Source of the DNA: Sphingobacterium sp. UBA2700
Lineage (GTDB): Bacteria > Bacteroidota > Bacteroidia > Sphingobacteriales > Sphingobacteriaceae
Assembly (NCBI GenBank): GCA_002354335.1
Contig: DELI01000019.1
Span: 1-64,000 of the forward strand
DNA length: 64,000 nt
Direction: 5' to 3'
The notes below the pieces were generated by a model. The model was not told the DNA's origin, did not search any database, and saw nothing but the letters and a program-made list of their open reading frames with translations. This document shows positions 36,920 to 45,364 of the stretch, one piece after another. How positions within the stretch are numbered: position 1 is the first letter of the stretch; each line of letters begins with the position of its first letter. Both the position numbers and the translations under genes were made by a program.

Positions 36920-38434
36920 TTAGTCTTTCAGAAGCTTCACTTCATAAAGATCTTTTCGACGGTCGCGTAAGATCTTCACCGTTCCGTATTCGTTCAGATC
37001 CTTCAAGGCATACAAATCTACGTCGGCAATCAATACCATTTCAGTATTCGGCGTCGCCTCAGCTTTGATCGCATTGTTCGGGAATGCAAAATCCGAAGGC
37101 GTAAATACGGCCGATTGCGAATATTGAATATCCATATTATTCACTCTCGGCAAGTTACCCACCGAACCGGCAATCGCCACATAACATTCATTCTCAATCG
37201 CTCTCGCCTGCGCACAAGAGCGCACACGGATATAACCGTTCTGTGTATCCGTCATAAAAGGCACAAACAAAATCTGCATCCCTTGATCTGCCAGAATACG
37301 TCCCAACTCAGGGAATTCCACATCATAACAAATCAGCAATCCAATCTTACCACAGTCTGTATCGAAAACTTTAATCTCATTACCGCCTACCAAGCCGTAA
37401 TACCGCATCTCATTAGGCGTAATATGCACCTTTTTATAAGAGTCTAAGCTACCATTACGATGGCATAAATACGATACGTTATATAGTTTACCACGCTCCA
37501 TCAAAGGCATCGAACCGGCAATAATATTGACGTTGTAAGACACCGCGAATTGCTGTATCTTTTCAATAATTTCCTTGGTATGTTCGGCAAGCTTCTCCAT
37601 CGCCATACGCTCCGGCAGCTCATTATACGGGCTCATCAATGGCGTGTTGAAGAATTCGGGAAACATGATAAAGTCTGTTCCGTAATCACTTACGGTATCC
37701 ACGAAGAACTCTACCTGATCATAAAACTCCTGTAGATCCTTGAATAAGCGCATCTGCCATTGCACCAAGCCCAGCCGAATGGTCCGCTTCGAGGCAGAAC
37801 CCGAACGCGAGTCCGGCTCGTAGTAGATGTTGTTCCACTCCAATAGCGTCGCTACTTCCTTCGACTCCGTATCCTCAGGCAAGTAGTTCTTTAAAACCTT
37901 CTTCACGTGGAAGTCGTTGGAAAGCTGAAACGTCAGCGTTGGATCGTATATCTCCTTGCGCTTCACTTTCTCGATATAAGTACGCGGCGTCATCGAATCC
38001 GCATAATTATGATAATTCGGGATACGCCCTCCGGCAACAATACGCTGCAAGTTCATTTCCTCACATAATTCCTTTCGCGCATCATATAAACGTCTACCCA
38101 ATCTCAATGAGCGAAAATCCGGATGCACAAAGACCTCGATACCATACATGGTATCCCCTTCATAATCGTGCTTATCGAACTTTCCGTCGTCGATTATCGA
38201 GTAATATTTATCGTATATATTGGTTTTGGTCGAGTCGATAATAATGGATAGCGCACAAGCTACCACCTTTCCATTCACCTCCACCGCAATTTGCCCTTCC
38301 GGAAATATATCGATCAAATCGACAATATTTTCCTTCGTCCAGGCATCTCCTACTAATCCATGATAGGCTTCCTCCATGGAAGTCTTCAAATCCTTGTAAT
38401 CCCTCTTACTTAAATTCCTTACTTTAATATCCAT
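36920..38434 (-). CDS. Fused GNAT acetyltransferase / carbon-nitrogen hydrolase
   Basis: A two-domain 504-residue protein. Residues about 1-190 are a GNAT domain (KVVACALSIIID, MYGIEVFVHPDFRSLRLGRRLYDAR with the acetyl-CoA loop, RIVAGGRIPNYH). Residues about 218-500 are a nitrilase-superfamily amidase with the complete Glu-Lys-Cys triad: Glu260 (MFPEFF), Lys335 (YKKVHITP) and Cys369 (LLICYDVEFPE). This fusion is known in many Bacteroidota, but its reaction is not established to my knowledge. The pairing suggests one domain making and the other cutting an amide. It is a single gene. Confidence 0.9.
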   Translation of the reverse strand: MDIKVRNLSKRDYKDLKTSMEEAYHGLVGDAWTKENIVDLIDIFPEGQIAVEVNGKVVACALSIIIDSTKTNIYDKYYSIIDDGKFDKHDYEGDTMYGIEVFVHPDFRSLRLGRRLYDARKELCEEMNLQRIVAGGRIPNYHNYADSMTPRTYIEKVKRKEIYDPTLTFQLSNDFHVKKVLKNYLPEDTESKEVATLLEWNNIYYEPDSRSGSASKRTIRLGLVQWQMRLFKDLQEFYDQVEFFVDTVSDYGTDFIMFPEFFNTPLMSPYNELPERMAMEKLAEHTKEIIEKIQQFAVSYNVNIIAGSMPLMERGKLYNVSYLCHRNGSLDSYKKVHITPNEMRYYGLVGGNEIKVFDTDCGKIGLLICYDVEFPELGRILADQGMQILFVPFMTDTQNGYIRVRSCAQARAIENECYVAIAGSVGNLPRVNNMDIQYSQSAVFTPSDFAFPNNAIKAEATPNTEMVLIADVDLYALKDLNEYGTVKILRDRRKDLYEVKLLKD

Positions 38435-38760
38435 ATGTTACCGAAGATAATACAAAAGCCATTCCACTTATTGGGGCAGATATGAGTTTTTAGCCGTTAA
38501 AAGATGATGATTTTGAACCCTGCAAAAATATAAAAATTCGAATCAACGGAGGTTTTATTTTTTTGGATATCTTTACGTTCAAGGGATTAACCGAAAGAAG
38601 CCTCAAGTTTTAAGCTGAATTTGACGATAACGAAAACGAGATTTTCGATATTTGTATAACGCCCTGAACTTCGCTACTCTTTATTACTAGTTCATCTTGA
38701 TCAACCTGAAATCAAACATCATCGGAAATGGAACTGATAATAGCTAAATCATAACCCTTA

Positions 38761-38835
38761 CAAACCCAAATCAAAGCCCTTTCCAAACGGCTTTGATTTG
38801 GGTTTGTATTGGGTATGTATTGGGTTTGAATGGGG
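38761..38835. repeat. Palindromic GGGTTTG/CAAACCC dispersed repeat, copy B
   Basis: A perfect 18-bp inverted repeat CAAACCCAAATCAAAGCC (38761-38778) / complement (38789-38806), with direct GGGT-TTGTATT modules trailing to 38835. It matches the right arm of the element at 9681-9775. The surrounding gap 38435-39069 otherwise shows no supported gene; a reading frame spanning the repeat and the next terminator is treated as spurious. Confidence 0.7.
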
Positions 38836-39000
38836 TTAATAAGGGTTTAGTGTCGAACGAGTTTCGACAAAGGGACGATGAAAACTTATTAGGTCTACTT
38901 CTAAGTCTTTATCCGCAATATTTCTCATGTTCAGCTAAAACAGAAAAGTACTATTATACGAAAGAAAAAAAAGATGCAAAATCCTTCGGAAAAAAAATAA

Positions 39001-39036
39001 AAAGAACCCCGTCATTCTTTAATGACGGGGTTCTTT
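39001..39036. terminator. Terminator-like hairpin after the repeat
   Basis: Perfect 16-bp stem AAAGAACCCCGTCATT / AATGACGGGGTTCTTT with CTTT loop. It lies downstream of the convergent BACON-like lipoprotein gene and serves it on the minus strand. Confidence 0.9.
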
Positions 39037-39069
39037 TATGAGACCTTTTTAGGAAGCCCCTCAATTTAT

Positions 39070-39507
39070 CTAGTGACCCGCTTGAACAAAAGATATTTTT
39101 CGAAAACCATTTCCGTTATGGATAGTAAAGTCTAGTGATCTACCTTTAGCCTTATTTTCCTCAATAGTAACGTTAATACGCATATTATCTAATTTTTCTA
39201 AAGTAAACCAATCACCCTTGATCTGATAAACAGAAGTAACACCAGATGATGAAATTTTTGTCTTGAGCTGTAAAGTGCTATCATTTAGCGACAATGCGCT
39301 ATTATTAACTGAAAGGCTTAAAAAACTCCAATTTACACTGTTTTTAGAGAATAATAATAATGAATCAACTCCTAAACTTTTTACATTGAATGGACCAGAA
39401 TCAAAATTTGGAGCTTCTGCAAAACCATCTTTATCACTACAGGACATCATAACTAATAAGAATGACAATCCAATTGTCAAATAAATAAAAAATATATTTG
39501 TCTTCAT
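39070..39507 (-). CDS. BACON-like lipoprotein, function unknown
   Basis: A 145-residue lipoprotein with signal MKTNIFFIYLTIGLSFLLVMMSC and Cys23. The C-terminal half (GDWFTLEKLDNMRINVTIEENK then RSLDFTIHNGNGFRKISFVQAG) follows the BACON-domain pattern of Bacteroidota surface proteins, a beta sandwich often used for carbohydrate or mucin binding. Homology was judged by eye, so the family call is tentative. Its ATG overlaps the TGA of a 46-residue lipoprotein gene by 3 of 4 bases (ATGA), so the two are coupled. Confidence 0.68.
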   Translation of the reverse strand: MKTNIFFIYLTIGLSFLLVMMSCSDKDGFAEAPNFDSGPFNVKSLGVDSLLLFSKNSVNWSFLSLSVNNSALSLNDSTLQLKTKISSSGVTSVYQIKGDWFTLEKLDNMRINVTIEENKAKGRSLDFTIHNGNGFRKISFVQAGH

Positions 39508-39644
39508 ATCAACGGATTTATTCTTGTCAGCGGTTTTGAATTTTCTTCTAATAATATTGTTGGATTTCCCTTTTTACAGGAATAAAATAGAGCTGACCCT
39601 AGGAAAGCTATAAATAATTTGAATAGGTAATGATTTGGCATCAT
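39504..39644 (-). CDS. Small lipoprotein of 46 residues
   Basis: A short frame too small for common length cut-offs. It starts MMPNHYLFKLFIAFLGSALFYSC, a complete lipoprotein signal with lipobox LFYSC (Cys23 from the first Met), then a 23-residue polar tail. Its stop overlaps the ATG of the BACON-like lipoprotein gene. Signal, overlap and coupling make it a likely real gene. The tail has no known motif. It may be a lipoprotein spacer or partner of the next gene. Confidence 0.6.
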   Translation of the reverse strand: MMPNHYLFKLFIAFLGSALFYSCKKGNPTILLEENSKPLTRINPLI

Positions 39645-39763
39645 ATAGATTTATTTTTAACTAATTTCAGTAAATGTACACATTTTAGTTATTAAATGTA
39701 ATGCATAGTTAAAAACAATATATATTAGTATAATATGAATGAAATTTTATTCTTTCGCTTTTA

Positions 39764-39811
39764 TATCCTAGACTGAGGTTTAGGATAAGACATTATTAGC
39801 TTAAATAAGCT
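39764..39811. other. Two successive inverted repeats in the gene-free gap 39645-39945
   Basis: TATCCTA/TAGGATA (39764-39770, 39781-39787) and AGCTTA/TAAGCT (39798-39803, 39806-39811). They lie between the mazF stop and the small lipoprotein start, both minus strand, and may end the mazEF message. No gene is seen in the remaining 300 bp, which are very AT-rich. Confidence 0.35.
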
Positions 39812-39945
39812 GCAAAATCAATGAAACAAACTTATTTTTACAAAAAAAGCGATTTTATTATTGTTATAATCAATATATAGACGAGGGTAATCTTTAATAC
39901 ATTGATATATGAATAAAAATGTGGAAGATATTTTTTACATTTTAT

Positions 39946-40269
39946 CTATGAAAACATTTCTAATAAAGTATTGATAATATCTTTCTGTGTAGCATCTTCA
40001 ATTTCCCCCAGTTTAGTCTTTAAACTCCTTTTATCAACAGATCTTAAATGGTCTAAGGCAACCTGGCCTTTTTTCCCATCGACTGTACATTTAACTCGCA
40101 TAGGGTAAGCTTTTAATGTTGACGTTAGGGGTGCAATAATTGTTGTATTTAAAGCAGCATTCATCTCGTTTGGAGATATTACAACTGCAGGCCGAATTTT
40201 ATTAATTTCGCTGGCAATATTAGGATTAAGATCAACTAAGTAGACCTCAAATCTTTTTACCATGTCCAT
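39946..40269 (-). CDS. mazF: MazF/PemK-family endoribonuclease toxin
   Basis: A 107-residue toxin of the PemK/MazF family, sequence-specific mRNA interferases. Features: KRFEVYLVDLNPNIASEINKIRPAVVISPNEMN, then TIIAPLTSTLKAYPMRVKC and a QVALDHLRSVDKRSL segment with the conserved catalytic-site Arg and Ser/Thr context. It overlaps the antitoxin frame by 13 bp (start 40269) or 7 bp (Met at 40263). The coding frame is intact, so toxicity may be retained. The partner antitoxin is unusual at its N-terminus (see 40257). Confidence 0.9.
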   Translation of the reverse strand: MDMVKRFEVYLVDLNPNIASEINKIRPAVVISPNEMNAALNTTIIAPLTSTLKAYPMRVKCTVDGKKGQVALDHLRSVDKRSLKTKLGEIEDATQKDIINTLLEMFS

Positions 40270-40529
40270 TCTGCTTTGTCGAAATCATTATCAAAATATT
40301 CTAAGACCTCATTATCGTTTAAAGAATTAGCTTTTAATAGCATTCCTTCCCATTTTTCACGAGGCTTTGACTTAACTGACTCAATAATGATTTTAGAATC
40401 CTCTACACGTAAAGAAACTTCATCTGTAATCTGGAGTTGATCAAGAATTTGCTTCCCAATTATAAATGTTTTAAATAGAAAAAATATTATTATATTAGTA
40501 ATATCAAGGTGTAAATTATTGTTTATCAA
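40257..40529 (-). CDS. MazE-like antitoxin with an aberrant N-terminus
   Basis: Residues from about 27 (IGKQILDQLQITDEVSLRVEDSKIIIE) onward match the second half of the AbrB-type MazE fold, followed by PREKW and an acidic toxin-binding tail (EYFDNDFDKAEWTW). The first 25 residues are hydrophobic and AT-rich coding and do not contain the usual K-x-G-N-S beta hairpin. No alternative ATG closer to the conserved part is visible. Either the N-terminus has been lost or replaced, or a rare start is used. Toxin binding may persist while DNA binding is lost. I list it as a CDS, possibly a pseudogene. Confidence 0.6.
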   Translation of the reverse strand: MINNNLHLDITNIIIFFLFKTFIIGKQILDQLQITDEVSLRVEDSKIIIESVKSKPREKWEGMLLKANSLNDNEVLEYFDNDFDKAEWTW

Positions 40530-40535
40530 TAAATT

Positions 40536-40925
40536 ATGGTAAGAATTTTTCAGACATTTATATCATTGGTTTTAATACTTTCAATTTCATCTTGCTTTCC
40601 CTCCTATTTAGCATCTGAAAAACCTATAAATATTCCACAAAGTAAATTTGCTGCTGGTGATGCAATTGGGCTGAATAAAAATGATATTATAAAAAAATTT
40701 GGTTTGCCAATTTCAACTTCAATTGAAAAAAAAGAAAATATTATTTTGGAAGACCTGTATTATACTGAATTATTAGGTGATATTAATTTAGTCACCATTA
40801 TTCAACTTGAAAATAAGATAGCGATAGGACAAAAAGTTGAGCAAATAAATTCAAATTATAACGAACGATTTAAAAGAATTGAAAGAGACCTAAAAATTTT
40901 ACAATCCCCACGAATTTATAACTAA
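40536..40925 (+). CDS. Small OmlA/SmpA-like lipoprotein
   Basis: A 129-residue lipoprotein with signal sequence MVRIFQTFISLVLILSISSC. Residues about 45-60 (GLNKNDIIKKFGLP) match the KxDIxxxFGxP-type turn seen in BamE/OmlA-like and DUF-type small lipoproteins; the rest predicts alternating strands and a C-terminal helix. It is divergent from the mazE frame with an 6-bp gap between starts, so the two share a tiny control region. Low GC. Function unknown. Confidence 0.6.
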   Translation: MVRIFQTFISLVLILSISSCFPSYLASEKPINIPQSKFAAGDAIGLNKNDIIKKFGLPISTSIEKKENIILEDLYYTELLGDINLVTIIQLENKIAIGQKVEQINSNYNERFKRIERDLKILQSPRIYN

Positions 40926-41054
40926 CTAAAAAATATTATGAAAACCAAGCTCGCTAACAATAAGAGATTCTTGGTTTTTGAACATTCTATTCTGATTTTC
41001 ACCTTCAAAGCCAAATTCATATCCCAAAAATCGGATTTTCTCACAGTGATCTGA

Positions 41055-41261
41055 CAACCATTTTCTGTACAAATAAATAATTTATATTTACTAATTAAAC
41101 TTCCTATAAATTTCAAAAATATCGAATTAAACCTATGTAATAAGCACCTGTTGGAAAATCTGTCTGATAACGAATTATTGTTGTTGCTGCAGCCTCGAAG
41201 CAGAAAGGTTTCCGATGCCATTAAGTATGCAAAGGAAATCTTAATCAAAAGGGGCGCATAA
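41055..41261 (+). pseudogene. Remnant of an unidentified gene (no start)
   Basis: An open frame bounded by TGA at 41052 and TAA at 41259 with no ATG. Its end has a coding look: LLENLSDNELLLLLQP then SDAIKYAKEILIKRGA, a helix pair ending in an RG motif like the N-terminal segments of some small Bacteroidota membrane proteins. It lies in an otherwise empty 796-bp gap (40926-41721). I read it as a truncated relic. Confidence 0.35.
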
Positions 41262-41280
41262 ATTTTCAGAATCAGAAAGT

Positions 41281-41542
41281 ATGATCGATACTAAACTTTT
41301 GGCAGAGAACGATTTTCCAGAAGAAGTGCCTATACACGGACTCGACAGGTGGCTTCCTAAAGAAGATATTAATGATACAGAATCGAAAACATGCTACAAC
41401 CTTTATTGCGCCTATGCTGTTCAGCATGGTTGCTATTTTGATCTATGCAACGATCTATATTATTGATCCCAAGCTAACAAGACATTTAGGATTGGACTTC
41501 CTACTAGGAAGTACCTATAATTTTAACAAGATAAACTTATGA
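41281..41542 (+). pseudogene. Possible frameshifted small membrane protein
   Basis: One frame gives DFPEEVPIHGLDRWLPKED from an ATG at 41281 and stops at about 41466. The +1 frame (ATG 41372 to TGA 41540-41542) supplies a membrane helix FIAPMLFSMVAILIYATIYII. Joined at about 41375 they form one plausible single-helix protein, suggesting a frameshift, or else two unrelated short frames. It directly follows the relic at 41055. Confidence 0.3.
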
Positions 41543-41624
41543 AATATCCTTAAACATTCATAAACGTCACAGTTTATAATCTTGGATTGGGACAGGACAG
41601 CGTCTTAAAAGCTCCAATACAATA

Positions 41625-41649
41625 GAAGCTGCCCTTTTGGGGCAGCTTC
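41625..41649. terminator. Hairpin downstream of DUF3467 gene
   Basis: Perfect 10-bp stem GAAGCTGCCC / GGGCAGCTTC, TTTTG loop. It lies 73 bp after the DUF3467 stop on the minus strand. Confidence 0.75.
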
Positions 41650-41721
41650 ACTTTATAATTCTTTCTATTCATTGGAGATCTATTCGATCTCATATCTGGC
41701 TATAAGGCCTAAAACACTTGC

Positions 41722-42042
41722 TTACGCTTCGCCTTTTGTTCCGCCAAAATTTAAAGGAAATGCAACATCTTTCGAGTCAATCTTTCCATTTTGACCTTCA
41801 AATCGGTTGATGTTATCTTGTAACGCAGTCATCAGGCGCTTGGCATGCTCTGGAGTTAATACGATTCTAGATTTCACTTTCGCTTTCGGCACACCTGGCA
41901 TGATGCGCACAAAATCGATTACGAATTCCGTGTTGGAATGTGTAATGATTGCTAGGTTCGAATATACCCCTTCGGCAATATCTTCGCTTAGCTCGATGCT
42001 AATCTCTTGACCTTCCGGGTTGTTTAAATTATTGTCTTCCAT
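41722..42042 (-). CDS. DUF3467 protein
   Basis: A 106-residue cytoplasmic protein. Blocks EISIELSEDIAEGVYSNLAIITHSNTEFVIDFVRIMPG, AKVKSRIVLTPEHAKRLMTALQDNI and FPLNFGGTKGEA define DUF3467, a conserved small family of Bacteroidota and some archaea with no known function. It lies 20 bp after the M42 peptidase gene on the same strand and is probably cotranscribed. Confidence 0.9.
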   Translation of the reverse strand: MEDNNLNNPEGQEISIELSEDIAEGVYSNLAIITHSNTEFVIDFVRIMPGVPKAKVKSRIVLTPEHAKRLMTALQDNINRFEGQNGKIDSKDVAFPLNFGGTKGEA

Positions 42043-42062
42043 GGTTTATTGGTTTTTTACTA

Positions 42063-43181
42063 TTATTTACTAAATGTTCTAAAGTCCTGATCTTTCTCGA
42101 TGGAAAGTAGTACTTCATAAATCAATTTGATCACGTTATCCACGTCGTCTTTATGAACCATCTCCACCGTTGTGTGCATATAGCGCAAAGGTAAGGAAAT
42201 CAATGCAGATGGTACCCCACCATTTGAATAAGCAAAGGCATCAGTATCCGTTCCGGTATATCTGGAAGAAGCCTGACGTTGGATCGGAATATTGTTTTTG
42301 TTTGCCACCTCGATCAATTGTCTATTTAAATTGATCTGTACCGCAGGGGCGTAAGATACCACCGGGCCTTTACCGCAGGCAAGGTCGCCCTGTGTAATTT
42401 TATTGATCATCGGTGTGTTTGTATCATGCGTTACGTCTGTGACGATAGCGACATTCGGTTTAATGTATTGCGCGATCATCTCCGCTCCACGAAGCCCAAT
42501 CTCTTCCTGTACAGAATTGACGATATACAAACCAAATGGAAGTTTCTGTTTGTTTTCTTTTAGCAATCTGGCCACTTCAGCAATCATAAAACCACCGGCA
42601 CGGTTATCCAACGCGCGACCTACGTAATAACGGTTATTTAAGACCATAAACTCGTCTTCATAAGTCACCACGCAACCCACATGTATGCCTAATTCTTCCA
42701 CTTCTTCTTTCGACGTACATCCACAGTCCAAGAATATATTCTTTAGGGTTGGAGCTTCCTCCTTCTCGCCTGCACGCGTATGAATTGCCGGCCAGCCGAA
42801 TACCGCCTTCACAATACCTTTATCTGTGTGAATATTCACACGTTTGGAAGGGGCAATCTGATGATCAGAGCCACCATTACGAATGACATAGATTAAACCA
42901 TCCTTCGAGATGTAGTTTACAAACCAGGATATCTCATCGGCATGTGCTTCAATGACTACCTTATAGGTTGCTTTTGGATTGATGATCCCTACTGCAGTGC
43001 CGTAGTTATCAATATAGGTGTCGTCCACATATGGTTTCAAATAATCTAACCACATGCGCTGTCCTTCCCATTCGAAGCCTGTCGGCGATGGGTTGTTGAT
43101 ATATTTTTCGAAAAAAGCTAATGATTCCTTGGTCACAACCGTAGCTGTAGTCTCCTCTTTTATCTCCTTCTTTGCCATCAT
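42063..43181 (-). CDS. M42-family metal-dependent aminopeptidase
   Basis: A cytoplasmic di-zinc (or cobalt) aminopeptidase of 372 residues of the M42 (FrvX/PepA-like) family, forming large multimers that trim peptides. Metal ligands are visible in EAHADEISW (His and Asp-like), ALDNRAGG (Asp), VQEEIGLRGA (catalytic Glu-Glu) and the TDVTHDTNT region, with a final His in YMHTTVEMVH. It precedes the DUF3467 gene as the first gene of a likely two-gene operon. Confidence 0.93.
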   Translation of the reverse strand: MMAKKEIKEETTATVVTKESLAFFEKYINNPSPTGFEWEGQRMWLDYLKPYVDDTYIDNYGTAVGIINPKATYKVVIEAHADEISWFVNYISKDGLIYVIRNGGSDHQIAPSKRVNIHTDKGIVKAVFGWPAIHTRAGEKEEAPTLKNIFLDCGCTSKEEVEELGIHVGCVVTYEDEFMVLNNRYYVGRALDNRAGGFMIAEVARLLKENKQKLPFGLYIVNSVQEEIGLRGAEMIAQYIKPNVAIVTDVTHDTNTPMINKITQGDLACGKGPVVSYAPAVQINLNRQLIEVANKNNIPIQRQASSRYTGTDTDAFAYSNGGVPSALISLPLRYMHTTVEMVHKDDVDNVIKLIYEVLLSIEKDQDFRTFSK

Positions 43182-43272
43182 ATTGTTGTTAATTCTCGCA
43201 AATTAACTATTTCCTTAATTTTCGCAAAAATAAAAACCGAAAGCTTATCTTTACCGAACAATAAACACAATT

Positions 43273-44103
43273 ATGCAGGATTTATTAAGCTATATTATTT
43301 GGGATCCTAAGCCTGAAATCTTTAAAATTGGCTCTTTCGGCCTTCGTTATTATTCCGTTTGCTGGTTATTGGCATTTGCCGCTTCATATTACTTTATGTT
43401 AAAAGTTTTTAAGAAGGAGAACAAATCTCAAGACCTTTTAGATAAGCTTACGATTTATATTTTCGTCGGAACCTTAGTGGGTGCTCGTTTAGGGCATTGC
43501 TTATTTTACGATTTCGAGTACTACAAGGATCATATCCTAGAAATTTTCATTCCGTTCCAAAAAGATCCTGCAGGAAACTGGCATATGACTGGCTTTACAG
43601 GACTTGCGAGTCATGGGGGTGCTTTAGGTATCCTAACGGCGATGTGGCTATTTTGTCGCAATACCAAGACCGACTTCATGTGGCTTGCCGACCGTTTGGT
43701 ATTGGTCGTACCGATTGCGGGGGCATTCATCCGCTTAGGGAACTTCTTCAATTCGGAAATGATAGGTAACCCGACCGAGTTACCTTGGGCGATCGTGTTC
43801 AGTAATATCGATAACATCCCTAGACACCCGGCGCAGATGTATGAAGCCATCGCCTATACGCTGATCTTTATTCTCTTATGGAACATGTATAAACGGAACC
43901 ATAAACCGATTCCGGGCAAACTTTTTGGTCTGTTCTTAATTCTATTATTTGGAGCCCGCTTTATTATCGAGTATGTGAAGATTGATCAGGTGGAATTTGA
44001 AGCAGGTATGTTGCTAAATATGGGGCAGATACTAAGCATACCGTTTATTTTGGTTGGAATATTTTTGTTACTTCGAAAACCAAAGGAAACGAAACGCGTT
44101 TAA
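43273..44103 (+). CDS. lgt: Prolipoprotein diacylglyceryl transferase
   Basis: The inner-membrane enzyme that adds diacylglycerol to lipobox Cys, the first step in lipoprotein maturation and needed for the many lipoproteins here. It has 276 residues with seven predicted helices. Signatures: ASHGGALGI, RLGNFFNSEMIGNPT and HPAQMYEAIAY. It is single-gene with a terminator 12 bp after its stop. Confidence 0.97.
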   Translation: MQDLLSYIIWDPKPEIFKIGSFGLRYYSVCWLLAFAASYYFMLKVFKKENKSQDLLDKLTIYIFVGTLVGARLGHCLFYDFEYYKDHILEIFIPFQKDPAGNWHMTGFTGLASHGGALGILTAMWLFCRNTKTDFMWLADRLVLVVPIAGAFIRLGNFFNSEMIGNPTELPWAIVFSNIDNIPRHPAQMYEAIAYTLIFILLWNMYKRNHKPIPGKLFGLFLILLFGARFIIEYVKIDQVEFEAGMLLNMGQILSIPFILVGIFLLLRKPKETKRV

Positions 44104-44114
44104 AATATTACATT

Positions 44115-44142
44115 TGCCCTCCCTAAAAAGAGGGCATTTTTT
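44115..44142 (+). terminator. Rho-independent terminator after lgt
   Basis: Stem TGCCCTC / GAGGGCA followed by T6. Confidence 0.85.
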
Positions 44143-44147
44143 ATACT

Positions 44148-45347
44148 ATGCAAAAACTGAGAAACAATAGAAAGGTCACACTGCTCATTTTGGGGCTATT
44201 GTCGGCAATCGGACCGTTTTCGATCGACATGTATTTACCGGCATTTGAAAACATTGCTGATGACTTTAACAGTCCCTTAGAAAAAGTTCAACTGTCCTTA
44301 ACCAGCTTTTTTATCGGCATTGCTTTCGGTCAGATAATCTATGGTCCCCTATTGGATAAATTCGGCAGGAAGAAACCCTTACTGGTCGGTTTAGGAATTT
44401 ACGTGGTCGCGTCTATCTTATGCGTATTTACTCGCGACATCAATCACCTGATCTTTCTACGCTTTTTGCAGGCGCTAGGGAGCTGCGGAGGGATGGTTGG
44501 TGCCCGAGCTATGGTGACGGATTATTACAACAGCAGAGAGGCTGCGAGGGTATTCAGTTTGTTGATGCTCGTAATCGGTATCTCCCCTATCCTCGCGCCT
44601 AGTGCCGGAGCGATGTTATTGAATTACCTAGACTGGCATTATATTTTTCTTCTGCTTGCCATCATGGCATCTTTGATTTTCTTGGGTACTATGTTTTTGC
44701 TTCCCGAAACCTATGCGGGGAATAAGGATTTATCGCTTGCGCCCAAGTCTATATTGCAAACCTTTTGGAAAGTATTGAGCAATAAAGTCTTTATTACTTA
44801 TTGCCTGATCGGCTCTATTGCATCGTCAGGTACCTATGCTTACCTCGCGGGATCTTCCTTCGTGATGCAGAAATATTTCGGATTGGACAAAAGTCAGTAC
44901 GGGCTTGCATTTGCCTTCGTCGCCTCGGCGATGGTCTTGGCAACGCAGCTGAACAGATGGTTACTGAAGAAACGTACGAGCGCAGACATTAGTAAATATG
45001 CAAATATTTGGCAGGCTGCTATCGGGGTTTGTATGATTATCGCTTTGGGTACCGGGTTTCTGAGCTTTCCCGTATTGCTGGGATTAATCTTTTTCTTCCT
45101 TTTTGGTTATGGTTTTATCTTTCCAAATACCTCCGCCATCGCCTTATCGCCCATGCGACATTTAGCTGGTAGTGCTTCCGCACTATTAGGCTGTATTCAA
45201 ATGGCAATTGGAGCATTCTCGTCGGGGATGGTGAGTCTATTGCATAATGAAACACCTTGGCCAATGCTGTCGGTCATGTGCGCAGGTGCTGTGATTTCTT
45301 TGGTACTGCACTTGATCGCTAGAAGGACGGTAAAAGTAGATTTATAA
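44148..45347 (+). CDS. Bcr/CflA-family multidrug efflux MFS transporter
   Basis: A drug-proton antiporter of 399 residues with 12 helices. The PFSIDMYLPAFENIADDF signature at the first helix, motif A (GPLLDKFGRKKPL) between helices 2 and 3 and a RFLQALGSCGGMVGARAMV helix 4 place it in the Bcr/CflA group (bicyclomycin/chloramphenicol type). Substrate is unknown. It is not operonic with the RND system. Confidence 0.93.
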   Translation: MQKLRNNRKVTLLILGLLSAIGPFSIDMYLPAFENIADDFNSPLEKVQLSLTSFFIGIAFGQIIYGPLLDKFGRKKPLLVGLGIYVVASILCVFTRDINHLIFLRFLQALGSCGGMVGARAMVTDYYNSREAARVFSLLMLVIGISPILAPSAGAMLLNYLDWHYIFLLLAIMASLIFLGTMFLLPETYAGNKDLSLAPKSILQTFWKVLSNKVFITYCLIGSIASSGTYAYLAGSSFVMQKYFGLDKSQYGLAFAFVASAMVLATQLNRWLLKKRTSADISKYANIWQAAIGVCMIIALGTGFLSFPVLLGLIFFFLFGYGFIFPNTSAIALSPMRHLAGSASALLGCIQMAIGAFSSGMVSLLHNETPWPMLSVMCAGAVISLVLHLIARRTVKVDL

Positions 45348-45364
45348 GTGCGTACAATATGATA

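Noticed and set aside
38801..38835. G-quadruplex
   Set aside because: Runs of three G are separated by 7-8 bases, longer than loops that normally give stable quadruplexes.
38793..39041. 82-codon plus-strand frame
   Set aside because: It spans the palindromic repeat and the perfect terminator hairpin, with low-complexity Lys-rich end and no family resemblance.
40922..41248. 108-codon minus-strand frame
   Set aside because: It is antisense to the relic at 41055, has no coherent signal or domain and an unusual residue composition.
41281..41466. 61-codon frame as an intact gene
   Set aside because: Its second half is Cys/Tyr-rich nonsense while the +1 frame over the same bases encodes a clean membrane helix, so a frameshifted relic is likelier.
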